A DNA stretch of 64,000 bases from Ooceraea biroi (taxonomy: Eukaryota > Arthropoda > Insecta > Hymenoptera > Formicidae), in contig NC_039507.1 of NCBI RefSeq assembly GCF_003672135.1, forward strand, positions 930,001-994,000, read 5' to 3'. Of this stretch, positions 48,669 through 61,800 are shown piece by piece. Positions within the stretch are counted from its first letter, which is position 1. Every line of letters begins with the position of its first letter. The position numbers and the translations under genes were made by a program. The notes under the pieces are model-generated. The model was not told the origin of the DNA and made no database searches. It worked only from the letters and a program-made list of their open reading frames with translations.

Positions 48669-49160
48669 GTTCTTAGAACGACGTTTGATCGGTGAAGAAC
48701 AGATTACCCTCCAAATCTTTGTCATTTCGAACACTGAACAGCAACCAAAGACACTTTTACGATAAATCTGATCGTGATCGTCATACTACAGGTGTTTTTC
48801 TTTATATAGTCACAGTACTATTCCTCTCCCCCCTACTGCATCAATAGCCAATTATCAACGCTGATATATCGATACAACAGATGCAAGGATGGCAGCGCTC
48901 GAAATATGAAGATAAAATTCGTTTCTGTCACGAAATTCTTTTGTCATCCAGAGTCCACACACGTATGTTCAACAAAGTTAGCAGAGAAAAAAATCTTTAA
49001 AAACAGTTAGATGACTAGACAGTAGAGAAGAACACTCGCTTATGACTCCGGCAGCTAGCGCGACGCAACACGTGATTGGCGACGTGCGACGCGCGATATC
49101 CAATGAGCGTATAGGTTTTATAGGAAGAGTTAACGTAGCTATACTGTAAGATATGTAACC

Positions 49161-49368
49161 AGAGAGAAGCCTGAGAGCGGTCACGCTCGCGTTTTAACTG
49201 TAACGCCTCAAACGTGGACATTGAAGTGATTCTGTCTCTATTGCTCACTGAATATTGAATAAAGGTAGAATGACGCCGCGAGCGTTGGGAGCGTCAAGTG
49301 GAACGCATATGTCCACGTTTGAGGCGTTACAGTTAAAACGCGAGCGTGACCGCTCTCAGGCTTCTCTG
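49161..49368. repeat. ~208-bp hairpin with 60-bp arms
   Basis: Arm 49,161-49,221 (AGAGAAGCCTGAGAGCGGTC...) and arm 49,309-49,368 are near-perfect inverted copies with an 87-bp loop. No coding capacity. Confidence 0.8.
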
Positions 49369-49465
49369 ATGTAACAATATTAGTTGATCATAAAATTGAT
49401 AAAATATACTGTCAGTGGAATAAAATATTAGTGACTAAAGATGTTTCAACGAAAAATTAGATTGT

Positions 49466-49481
49466 GGCCCTAAGAAGGGCC
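49466..49481 (-). terminator. Histone H4 mRNA 3' stem-loop
   Basis: On the minus strand GGCCCTTCTTAGGGCC, 32 nt past the H4 stop: the SLBP-binding hairpin at which replication-dependent histone mRNAs are cleaved instead of being polyadenylated. Confidence 0.9.
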
Positions 49482-49513
49482 GTTCGATTGTTTTTTCCAT
49501 GAAAAAACACTGC

Positions 49514-50010
<497 letters not shown>

Positions 50011-50835
50011 CAGTAGAAATAAAGATAATGTAATGGCAGTAGATTAATAATTAATACACACATGTACACACACAAGAAAAACTGCATGGACTTGTTCTTT
50101 ACTATAAACAATTGTTTTAGTAATGTTATTAAATTTAACCTTCGCTCTCTTTTACTCGCTCCTTCTATACATATAATGTAAAAAGATAAATTACGTTAAT
50201 CTTCTTAGAGTGATACTTTCATTTAGTGAAATTTAATTGTAATAATGTTAGATTGTTATTATTCAAAGACTCAACAATTGCAATATTTAATACTTTATTG
50301 TGTTTGCATGTATTAACTGTAATGCATATATAAAAGGCTTATAAGTCGTTACTTTAATAATTTTTTAAACGATGAAAACATGAAAATAAAAACAGAGATA
50401 GAAATAGAAATGGAGAGTAAAAATCATAACATTTTTTGATGAAATGTTTTATTTCATTGTGAAACAGAGGAAAAGAGTGATGACACAAATAACACTGAAA
50501 TATCTATAAAACAGTGATAACCTTTGTATAACATCGCAATAATATTGAATTTATATTGCTCATATTCACATACGTATGAAGCACAATGCAATGAGAAATA
50601 GTTTTATTTTATCAAATTAGGTAGAGTGAAAGAAAGTATATTTGTTTCACTCTTACTTAATTGGACTAGTTCAGAAAAGCAACGAAAAAGAACTGTAGCG
50701 ACTTTTATCATTTTTATTTTATTTTATTGTAATATATTATACACATCAGATTTTAGATTTCAGATTATATTACACGATTTTAATACATCGCGAGATAGTC
50801 GCTCGATATCCCAATCGATACACGAAAACAGGCTA
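50011..50835. other. Non-coding stretch
   Basis: AT-rich, with no recognisable gene or repeat. Confidence 0.4.
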
Positions 50836-51208
50836 TTAAGGGGAAGCTGGAGTTGCTAGTGAACTATTTTTTCACTATAGCGATGGTAATTGCAGTTTCG
50901 AAAATTCTCTTTATTACTAGTGCAGAATAAAAAATCCTTTTCCACAAATGAAGTATAGATAGAAAGAAAGTCCGCTCTACAGGACTTTATATTCAAAATG
51001 GAAAAAAGTTAGAAAAGACAAATGCAAGTTTTTAACTTTTTTCCATTTTGAATATAAAGTCCTGTAGAGCGGACTTTCTTTCTATCTATACTTCATTTGT
51101 GGAAAAGGATTTTTTATTCTGCACAAGCAATAAAGAGAATTTTCGAAACTGCAATTACCATCGCTATAGTGAAAAAATAGTTCACTAGCAACTCCAGCAT
51201 CCCCTTAA
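50836..51208. mobile_element. piggyBac-type MITE (TTAA|GGGGAAGCTGGAGTTGC)
   Basis: TTAA duplication at both ends; arms of ~165 bp are nearly perfect inverted copies (CTAGTGAACTATTTTTTCAC inward from the left). End sequence is shared with 19,633-20,071. No transposase. Confidence 0.85.
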
Positions 51209-51323
51209 TAGCAGTTAGAGTAATAACACGCGGAGCAAATAACCGAGAAACGAAACAAACAGGCGACAAACAGGATTGAGATGTGAGAAATCGACTGGCG
51301 ATCGTAATAGCGTGCGGACATGT

Positions 51324-51460
51324 ACACTGAGGTGCATAAATGACTTCCTTTTTCGGTGTAAATGGTGTAGATAAGCGCGCCATCTGCGTGGTCGAATGTA
51401 TGCTTCGCTTATATACACCTATCTACACCGAAAAAGGAAGTCATTTATGCACCTCAGTGT
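51324..51460. repeat. 137-bp hairpin MITE
   Basis: ACACTGAGGTGCATAAATGA at the left and its mirror ending CACCTCAGTGT at the right; arms ~38 bp. A chance open frame crosses it. Confidence 0.8.
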
Positions 51461-51923
51461 ATTCTTCAGGGACAGATTTGTATCTCGACGACGAAATAAA
51501 CCGGGCTGATCCGAATTTTATCCAGACATTGACGCATATATTTTATTCTTACATTCTATCATTCATTTCCTTCGCGGATCCTTCGAAGATCTTTAAGACG
51601 CGCATACCAGGAGAAATAACACGCAGCACCGACGAACGACTAAAGAACAAACCTTGTATATACTATGGTGGCAGTGATTGGTGGTGAATACACCAATTAG
51701 ATGCGAGAGCTCACTGAGCCGACTGAGCGCTCAGTGAACGTTGAGTCTGCTGAATACAGATGATGAAATACGAACATACCTAAAATACATGAAAAAGGAA
51801 TCAAAAGAGGCAAAATCTAACCTTATATACTAGTTTCGATCTTTTGAATAAGATTTTCTTATCAGGAGAGACGTTAAAATTAATTAACCTAGCTCGAAAC
51901 TATAATATTAGACTCCCATAATC

Positions 51924-53291
51924 ATGTCAATCTGTAGGAAACTATTTCCTATCAGTCCTGTTAATTTGTTATGTACAAGGTAATACAAATTGTTTTATAA
52001 CGATTCTTTTTAATAGAGGTTATGGTTGGAAATCAACTTATTTTTTTATGATTTAGAACGTGTATTCATACACGTAGACATAAACATTTAAAACAACGTA
52101 GGTTTATCGATACACGAATTATTGAAAATTATGTTAATGTTAAGAATATCATGCAACTGATAACGTTATATAATTGTTACTGATGCAAAATTTTAGTCTT
52201 ATTCAATTTTTAAAAAATAGAAATGTTGGTAAAAACTAAAAGGTTGTATGAAAAGTTATATCTTAATATATTTATATTTGTTGTAAAAGTTATATTTATT
52301 ATAAAAGTAAAAAAATTTTGTTTTTTGTAATAGGAAATTAGCTACTGCGCAAGAGACACACACAATTATATCCAAGTTGAAACGCAACATAGAAAAGGAT
52401 ATTCTACCGCCAAAGCCAAAGAAACCATTAACTCCATTTATACAGTATTGCATGTCTACAAGAAGCAAATTGCAAAAAGAGAATCCCAACTACTCCTACA
52501 AAGATATTGTAAAAAAGGCGTCAGAGCAATGGACAGAACTCGATCCAGCGATAAAGCAAAATTTGCAGAAACAGTTTGCAGAGCAACATTCTATATACAA
52601 ACAAAAATTAATGGAGTATGAAAACTCCATAACTAGTGATCAAAAGATGCTAGTAAAGGAAGAATTAAGAAAAAAGGAACTTGCCTGGGAAAAAAATCAA
52701 ATTAAACAGGTTTTTCTTTTCATTAGGATACAGATTTTTAACTCAAAAGTTTTCTAAACTAAATAATGTATGATTGATTTATTTGTGTGTAGAAACTTGT
52801 GGCACTCGGGAAACCAAAGCGACCATTAAATGCCTTCTACTTATTCGTGCAGAGTAAAAGAGTTACAAAAGATCCACTAACGCCACAAAAGGTAAGATCT
52901 CATATTCGCATCTTGATATTAAATCTTTTGTATTTGCTGTATGTTTTCTTCTAATACAGTCGAATTTTTTTGTTATCTTTTGTATATATGCACATGGCTA
53001 TGATATGCAGATAGCTAATTTTCCTTTTTCTTAATAAATTATATTTGCTATTAATAACAAAAGTGACATACCTTTTTTTAGGATTGGATGAGTAAGATAA
53101 GTAAGGAATGGAAAGATATGACAATGGATGCTAAGAACAAATATGTCACAGAAGCGACAAAATTGTTTGAGAATTATAAGGTTGATGTGAAAAAATGGGA
53201 GCAAGATATGATTCAAGCAGGACATCATGATTTGCTGAAACCCAGTATTAAATCTAAACGTGATACCAACATTGACAAAAATAAAAAATAG
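51924..53291 (+). CDS. TFAM: Mitochondrial transcription factor A (4 exons, 246 aa)
   Basis: Mitochondrial nucleoid protein that bends mtDNA and activates its transcription. Model: join(51924..51979, 52334..52709, 52793..52891, 53082..53291), GT-AG and in frame. Exon 1 supplies a basic, hydrophobic presequence (MSICRKLFPISPVNLLCTR) fitting mitochondrial import. HMG box 1: LPPKPKKPLTPFIQYCMSTR through SEQWTELDPAIKQNLQ. HMG box 2: GKPKRPLNAFYLFVQSKRVT through SKEWKDMTMDAKNKYVTEA. Basic C-terminal tail ends SKRDTNIDKNKK. Two HMG boxes, the linker and the length match insect TFAM (~250 aa). Exon 1 is short and was chosen on the presequence and a clean splice. The frame stays open after the TAG stop (see the next entry). 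A poly(A) signal AATAAA at 53,957 lies beyond that extension. Confidence 0.9.
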
Positions 53292-53861
53292 GATTTAGAG
53301 TGCCCCAACCAAATTAAAACAGAACAAATCATTGAATCCATCACTACAGATCACTCGGATGTCAGAACCCAGATAGAGGATAATGATAAAACAGGTTGGG
53401 GCACTAATATTGCACATCGTGTACCCAGGAAGATTTACGACGATGTTAACACTGGTAAGAAAGAAATTATATCGATCTGAAAATTATATCTCGTCCAATT
53501 TTAAAAATTAAGTGTAAAATGTTACTTACAATCTGTTGCAGATCAACATTACGGATCTACAAAAAGCTTAGTACTTTACGATAACAGAAAGAACTTACAA
53601 TATTTAATGAAGTATTCAAAAGACGCGGCAAAAGATGCATCAAAAAATTATGATATTAAATCAGAGAGGCAAGTTCGTGACACGTACACCCAGATGTACA
53701 AATATTTTATCTCTTTGTGGAACAGATTATCAGCTATACTGTGTATGAAAAAGATTAGTAGAAATTGGAAGATGGTAAGAGAATATGTATTTATTGGCAC
53801 AGCTATTGGTACTGCTATTGTAATATCAATATTTTGCGTTTTAAATCTCATGTATAAATGA
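53292..53861 (+). CDS. In-frame spliced extension or second cistron after TFAM (160 codons)
   Basis: Directly after the TFAM TAG (53,289-53,291) the same frame is open for 54 codons (DLECPNQIKTEQIIES..., GWGTNIAHRVPRKIYDDV), reaches a donor (ACTG|GTAAGA) at 53,454, resumes in frame at 53,542 after TGTTGCAG, and ends at the TGA at 53,861: 160 codons in all. The C-terminus VREYVFIGTAIGTAIVISIF and CVLNLMYK is a single hydrophobic span, so it looks tail-anchored. The only internal Met able to start a long product is at 53,607 (84 aa). Possibilities: stop-codon readthrough of TFAM, an alternative TFAM isoform, a separate gene with an undetected first exon, or a dicistronic transcript. The protein is not recognised. 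Confidence 0.55.
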
Positions 53862-55299
53862 TTGTCTCGTTTATATGCCAATTGTCATCAATGCAACTAT
53901 GCATTTTCTTATTTTTATATATTATACGGTTTGTAATTATCTATCTTCATTTATATAATAAATTTGATTACCTATATAAGATATGTTTGGATTATTATCT
54001 TTTTGACAAATTAATTGTTCTTATTTAAAAATTCTGTGTAAAAAGTAAAGTATTAATACCACAACACTTTCTGCTCTTGAAATACATTATACAGCTATTG
54101 CATTGTACTAACATTATATCCTTCCATTTTTTTAGAGAAGTATATACTAAAACAAATGGACTATCACACTGGCGTTACCAGCAGACGCAGCTAATGGTTT
54201 TTCATGTTTTCAACATTTTACATATCGATCATATTTACACGACTAATAATTTGTGTCTTACATTGAAATAATTATCAATTGTTTTAAAGGATTGACATGG
54301 TCCCATCTTTGCTTATACATGTAATCGTGTTACAGTATTTATAAGTTATAAATACTTCATGTACTTACACAGTCTGAACAGCAGTCATAGATTAATGCTT
54401 TCAAAGATATTTCATTTTTATTTTTTTACACAGGGTGTATTAACAAAAGTGACTAATACTGAATTAACTATGGAGTTTATAAAATGTCTAAATATCGTAT
54501 ATAAGTTACTAATATAAGAAAAATTTTTATACGAACGTATATAAATGTGCATGGAACTAATTTGGCGTATCTATCATATACACATGCATTGGTGTACAAA
54601 CATGACTGTTGGTTGCACTGCAATGAGAATAGCATTCGATTTATTTTATTCGATTTTCGAATGTATATTATTTTTGAAGCATCTTTTTCGAGAAAGAATG
54701 TCGAATGATTTTCAATGTCATCTGTTCTCCAAAATGTATGATAAATAAACAACGGTCACATGATATGTGGAAGTACTGTATGCCTCTTTGTTTCTTCGGG
54801 AAAATGATAAAAATTAAAGCTTCAACAGAAGGTTAAGAAATTAATAATGAATTCTATATTAATATAATTATATTTATAAACAATAATATACATATAAGTA
54901 ATATATAAAGAATTATAATTATATTATAAAATACTACATAATAATTATATAAAAGGATAACTATAAAGAATATTCAGAAATAATCGATTTTTCTTCTTTT
55001 TGAAAAAATGTGGGAATTCCATTTTATTCATGAAATATTCATAGTATTGTAAAACTACATTACTGTATTATTCGTAATTAAATGTACCGAGCCAAATAAA
55101 AGTGGCTAAAAAGATATCGTTAATCATTCAGCTGACGAATTTTAGTAATTTGAAGAGTTCATGGATTTGACTCGTACGTATCAGCGACTTATGAGAAGTA
55201 ATAATTATATAAAGCATCATGATATATTTAAATAGTATATTATCTACATTAAATAATGTATCTAATGATACAATATCTTAAACATATCTTAAATTATAT

Positions 55300-55344
<45 letters not shown>

Positions 55345-55805
55345 ATACAATATTTCTCAAATATAACTAATTTATGTAAAATTGTACTTTTACATTATAT
55401 AAAGGATTATTCTTCATTATATTGTTTATAATAACGCTATGTATTTCATGAAAGTAATTTCAATGTAGTTTTCGTTTTCAAATTATCCATATATTATTTT
55501 TTACTTAATTAACGTTTTACATAACACAAGCAACAGTATTGAATATATTACGAATTGACAAATTAAAAATATATTAAAAATTCGCTATACTTAATCATAC
55601 ATACAAATGTAGTATCAGCAGATGTCACATTACTAACAAAACAGGACACTTTTATAATCGTGAAGTAGACGAATCTCAATTCCATGTGTTTCTTTGCATT
55701 AAAACATTGGTCCATATCCTGCGAAAGTTTGCATTGCATTATTTACATGAAAGGCATAATTTATCTTACGTACTTTGTACTACACAGATATGTGTGTACT
55801 TCTAT
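53862..55805. other. Intergenic region between TFAM and the RS-rich gene
   Basis: AATAAA at 53,957 is the likely TFAM poly(A) signal. A (TA)n microsatellite lies at ~55,302-55,340. Positions 55,461-55,690 form the source of the duplicated segment at ~57,172-57,390. No gene recognised. Confidence 0.5.
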
Positions 55806-58800
55806 TTATTTACTAGGATTTGGGGGAGGTCCAAATCTATACATGTCCGGTGGAACGAATCGTGGCGAAAATGGTCTAACTGGCGCCATTAGATGCCGAC
55901 CTCTTCCCATAGGAGGAATTTGTCCTCTAACTGGAACCATTGGACTTACTACGATCGGTCGCGGAAAATTCTAGAAATATATTATCGAGAAATAAATCCA
56001 ATTACTAATAAAACCTACGTGCGCGTACTGTTCAGACTGATAAATTTCTTTGAGATTTCACTTACGCTATAATAGATGGGTACGTGTACTGGCTCAATAT
56101 AATGCGGCGTTAAATCTCTTCTTTCTCTCGATCTCGATTCTCTCTTATTTCTATTTCTATCTCGTTCTCTCTCTCTTCTCTCATGAGAACGTTCACTCGA
56201 TCTATCATAGTATCGGTCGCGATAAGGTTTTTCTTCCATACATTGCCTGCAAGAGTGATTGTTTAAAAAATGAGACTAATGAAAATATCTTATTAATAAT
56301 TTCATTTATTTATTACCTGGAATGTGAGTCTCGTTCTCTAGAACGTGAACGATTAATGTTACGTTTACTTGCATCTCTCTCTACATATTTCTCTTTGTAG
56401 TCTCTGTGTTTCTCTATGCCATTTCCTCTGAAGCATAGGAGAGAAAACTTTTTATTACTACTATTCTTATTATTATAAACAGCGATTGTCAATCATATGT
56501 ATGTGTTCGTCAATTCGGACAAAAATACCAATATCCTTAATTTAAATATATTCATTTTTTTGTAAATGTATAATAATATTGCATTACCCATCAATTTTAT
56601 GATAATCACGGTAATCTATTCTGGCACTTTCACGGTACTTTGAATCTCTGCGAGGTCTGAAATAATCAAAGATAATTTAAATTATAGACATACATATGTA
56701 TATATGTCTATGATTTTAATAGTCTATATTTACGGCATTATGACAGAGCCAATCAAACGAACCTGGATTGATCGAAAGACAGATGTGCAGGACTGTAACT
56801 ACGATTCCTCAGAGGACTCAATGATGAAGAACGTCTTCTGGAAGTATGCGACTTGCTTGAAGCTGAAATTGTGCGATATTAAAGCATCTTAATTTGTCAG
56901 AAATGCTCTGTGTGTGTGTATAGTCAGAATTCATAGCGCTTTGTAAATACCTGACTGGTTCCTATCTATGGCTACAACTGTACGTTGCTCCTCCACTTCA
57001 TTCACATTACTTTTTGACTGTTTAATTTCTGCTCGGTCAAATATCGGTTTGGAACCTTCATCTACACAATTTAAACTTAAAGTTTTAATAGCGCGAGTAT
57101 TAAGTGTACTAAGTATAAATAATAAGTGAAAGAAAGATGCTATAATGATGATACTTCTTCCGACTATCCAAGTAATGTAGTTTTTGTTTTCAAATTATCC
57201 ATTATTTTTTACTTCATTGATGGTTTTCATAACACGAGCAATAGTATTGACGATATTATGCATTAATAGATTAAAAATATATGAAAAATCTATATTTAAA
57301 TATACAAATGTAGTATCAGCAGATATCACATTAATGATAAAATAAGAGACTTTATAATCATGAAGTAGGCGAATTTCAGTCAGATCCATGCATCAGCTTT
57401 ATACAGATAAAAAGATTAAAATGCAGAAAAGAATTCATTATTACAGGGATTGTAATAATAAACTACATGTGACGGATAGTAGGAAATCATTTTTCAATAA
57501 AACTACGAGAAATGAAATATTACGAAATCTACAATATGCATGCAATATGAATGTGTATAGCTCCATTTAACTTAAACATAAAAACTAGACTGTATTATTG
57601 CATATACAACGTCATGTTTTATGTACAATGATTTTCGATAGAATTTTTGATCTATAAAAACCTCATTTATGTAATGCTTTTTATATATCTCATATGTTCA
57701 TGACAAATTATTTTAATCAAGCATAGGATCAAACTAGAAATTTAAATCTAATTCAAACTAAATCATATAAAAATTTTTGATAAATTATAAAAATTTATGT
57801 ATAATTGCATTTTTTCTTCATATGTTGATTTAATTCTTCCTAGATGAAGAATTTATGATTCTTCCTAGATGCAGAATTTATAGGTATGACTCTAATATAA
57901 TATGTAATTAATGTAACAGTTGGTTATAAAAATATACGTTATAAAAAAAACAAAGTTTTAGAAAGGTTTAGAATTTCATATGTAACATAAAATACGTTTT
58001 TCAATGTTTTGATTAAATTTGATTGGAAAATATTTCATCAGTTTTGTATAAATTTTTTGTATACCTTACTTTTTCATAAATTATTAAAATTTATGTGTAT
58101 TTTCTCTTGATATGTTGATATGATCTTCTTAGATGCAGAATTTATAGTTATGATTCTTCCTAGATACAAAATTTATAGCTATGACTCTGTAACATAATAT
58201 GTAATTAATGTAACAGTTGGTTATAAAAATATACATTATAAAAAAACAAAGTTTTAAAAATTTGTAGAATTTCTTATGTAACATAAAATACGTTTTTCAA
58301 TATTTTGGTAAATTTGATTGGAAAATATTTCATCAGTTTTGTATCAATTTTTTGTACATAGTAATGACTAATTTAACTGATGACAGATGATCACTAATTT
58401 GACAGTAGCAGATCTTCTATGAAGAGAAATCTTCAGTGAAGATTTGTATCAATCTATAAACATTCCTTTAAAGATACATTACATATTTCCAGATTTGACA
58501 ATTTATAAGATAATTTTAATTTTAAATAATATATAAGATATTGATAATTTTGTGAAACACTTACCTAAATATTCATGTATTTCTAATTAATATATTCCAG
58601 CCTTCTCTTTTATTTTTATAAATTTGTTATATATAAAAGTGATTATTTTAACTGTAGGTTATTTTGTAATCCTGTTATAATCATTACAGTTATGCGATAA
58701 TTCCAAATTTCAGTTCAGGATACTAAAAGAATAAGACAAAAGCAGAAATTTAATTATCAACATGGACATTGCTTATATTGATAGCTAACTTTATTTACTT

Positions 58801-61800
58801 ACGCCAAAATAGATGAGTACGTATATTGATTCAATATAATACGGTGCCCAGGCAGCACACATTGGTTTCAAAGCCGTTTCATAAACGTTTTAACGTAACG
58901 TTTCATAACCATTTTATTGAAACGTTTATTTAGAAGAAAAATGGGTGATTATATAGTTTAACGGAGCACCCTCGGATGACCTGGACCTTGACATATATTA
59001 TAAAGGTCACCCTCCTGAGTGACCTTCAAAAGGTTTTAGCCGTCGCTCGTTGTTTATTAAAAAGTTGTAAACAAAAGAAGTGGGTAAACCTGAAGAAAAG
59101 GAGGCATCTCCGATGACCTTGATCTTGACATATGTTATAACGGTCACTCTCCTAAGTGACCTTCAAAAGGTTTTAGCCGGCGCTCGTGTTCATTAAAAAG
59201 TTATTAACAAAATTAATTTAGTGGTTTCGTATGGATTTTCCACCAAGTAACATGCAGAAGGTTTCATCTGTTGCTCGTTGTTTATTAAATAGTTATTAAC
59301 CAAAAAACTATGCGTGATACTTTTTTGGTTAATAACTATTTAATAAACAACGAGCAACAGATGAAACCTTCTGCATGTTACTTGGTGAGGCGATCTGTGT
59401 AATATAGGTCAACTTCAAGTCCTTGCTTCGTGTGAAAAGTCGAAGATCCATACGAAATCACTGAACTTATTTTGTTTATAACTTTTTAATAAACAATGAG
59501 CGACGGCTAAAACCTTTTGAAGGTCACTCAGGAGGGTGACCTTTATAATATATGTCAAGGTCAAGGTCATCCGAGGGTGCTCCGTTAAACTATATAATTA
59601 CCTTTTATATTTTATGAATTACTCTAAATTTCGTGTAATGGAATCTCACTCTTTTGGAATGAGATATCACTTCAAGCAATAATGATTTCAAAAGTTTCAA
59701 TAGAAAAGAAGAAGAAAAGAGTACTGGATCGGTTTTCTGAATGGTTATTTATAAGGTGATAACGCAAATGTTTCTTGCGAGAACGTCACGCCTGGCCTGA
59801 CCATCTATCGGTCGCTTGGTGAATCAGAGGCGGGAATCACACACACTTGTGTTGATTTTTGTCTCTTGTTCCATAATCGAGTACATTGAAACGTATGATG
59901 TAAAAATAATTAATACTCACAAATTAAGTAGAAATTACTATTTTTTCTATATTAATTATATAATTTCTAATCAATTTAATGAAACACATTTTTCGTTTCT
60001 GTGGAAACGTGAAAAATACGTTTTTAAAATTTAGATCTAAAAACGGTTTCCATTTAAACCGTTTCTTAAATGGTACTTTATGTTTCTTAGACATTAGATA
60101 CGTCTAAGAAACATATATTAGCCTAACATGTGCTGCCTGGATGTTAAATATCTTCTTTTTCTCGATCTATATTTGTTTCTATCATTGCTTCGTTTTCTCT
60201 TCTTTCACAAATCTGATTATCAAGTTTATGATAATCAGGACAACTTATTATCGCGATACTTTGAATCTTTGCGATATCTGAAATAGGCGAAAACCATAAT
60301 TTAAAGTAAGGAATATACATTTATAACATTGTTACAAAGCCGTTCAAACAAACCTGAATTGATCGAAAGATAGATGGGCAGGACTGTAACCATAATTCCT
60401 CAAAAGATTCAAGGATGAAGAATATCTTTTGGAAATACGCGAATTAATCGCGAATCGTATTTTTTTTTCTTCTCTGTCGAATATCGGCTTTTTTATTTCT
60501 TCTTTGTCGAATATCCACTTTTTAATTTCTTCTTTGTTGAATATCCACATTTTTATTTCTTCTCTGTCGAATATTGGTTTGCAGCCTTCTCCTGTACAGT
60601 TTATTACATTCTTCTGATGACGTAAGTATAAATAAATATTACTATAAATACTTACTATGAATATTTTATCTTGAAGTGAGAACTTTTACAATCATTGCGT
60701 ATATATTTATTCTATATTTCATAGAAAAATTGCATATTAAATATTAAGCTCTTCCTAAGTCGAAAAATTTTTTCGAATTCGATGAACAAATATATATGAT
60801 TCTTCATTGAGGCGTTGATGTAGTTTAAACATTATTGCTTTGATCATGATGAATGATTTCTTCATTTGTTGCATTTGTTAAATGGTAATTAAGTTTCTGC
60901 AACGACCTTGATGACGACCGATGAGCCGAAACTTAAAGAAATGCAAAATTTAAAGAAATGTGATATTTTACCGTCTCTTCTTTTGACGATTACATCTTCG
61001 GGATCAAGGATATCTCGTTTCAGTTCAGTAATAGGCCCTTTTTCAGGAATATTTCTGCGAATATCAACTTTAATTCGACGTAGCTCTGTAGTAGTAATCT
61101 TGACTAAAGGGCCCTCAGGACCTTTAAACAAAGGTACTGTCCCACTTGTAGATCCATCTAATCTAAAGAGGATTTAAATGTAATTTGTTAAATAATATTT
61201 GTCATTATTATGCTTTCTTTGCTAAGATGACCAGATGTTTTCTTCTTCTAGTTTTAATTATAATGGCTATAATCTTCCTAATAAATATATGCTACATTTG
61301 TTCATTATTTCGTCCTTTTTTGAAAAATATTATGTTTCTCTTTTTACGTTATTAATGCATTACTTTATAACTTAATTTGTATTATTAAGAATTCTCTGTC
61401 GGTAAGAAGATTGTTCTGTGTATTGTTTATTTCTTATTATAATTTTCTTCTTAGCTGAAATGGGCCTGCGTTAAACTTATTTTTAAGTTCTGGTCATCTT
61501 GTTTTTTATGTGACACTAACAACCAATGTTTAAAATAGAAGAAAAATATAGCAATTATATTCCATACATAGCAATACGTATCTCTCACTTTTCAAACATA
61601 CATAGCAATACGCCTAACACTCACTTTTCAAACATAGTACCAGATTTGGAAATACTTGATGTAGATCTTTCTCTGTGCCAAGAGTGCGAGGGAGATGTAC
61701 TACTACTTCTGCTTCGACTACGATGTGAAGATTTTTCTTTAGCATACTTTAAAGCTTCAGCACGTTTTTTCTCGTATTCTATTATCTTCTGTTGCTTCAA

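Noticed and set aside
51340..51687. 115-codon ORF upstream of TFAM
   Set aside because: It starts inside a MITE hairpin and has no protein similarity; the TFAM first exon at 51,924 splices cleanly without it.
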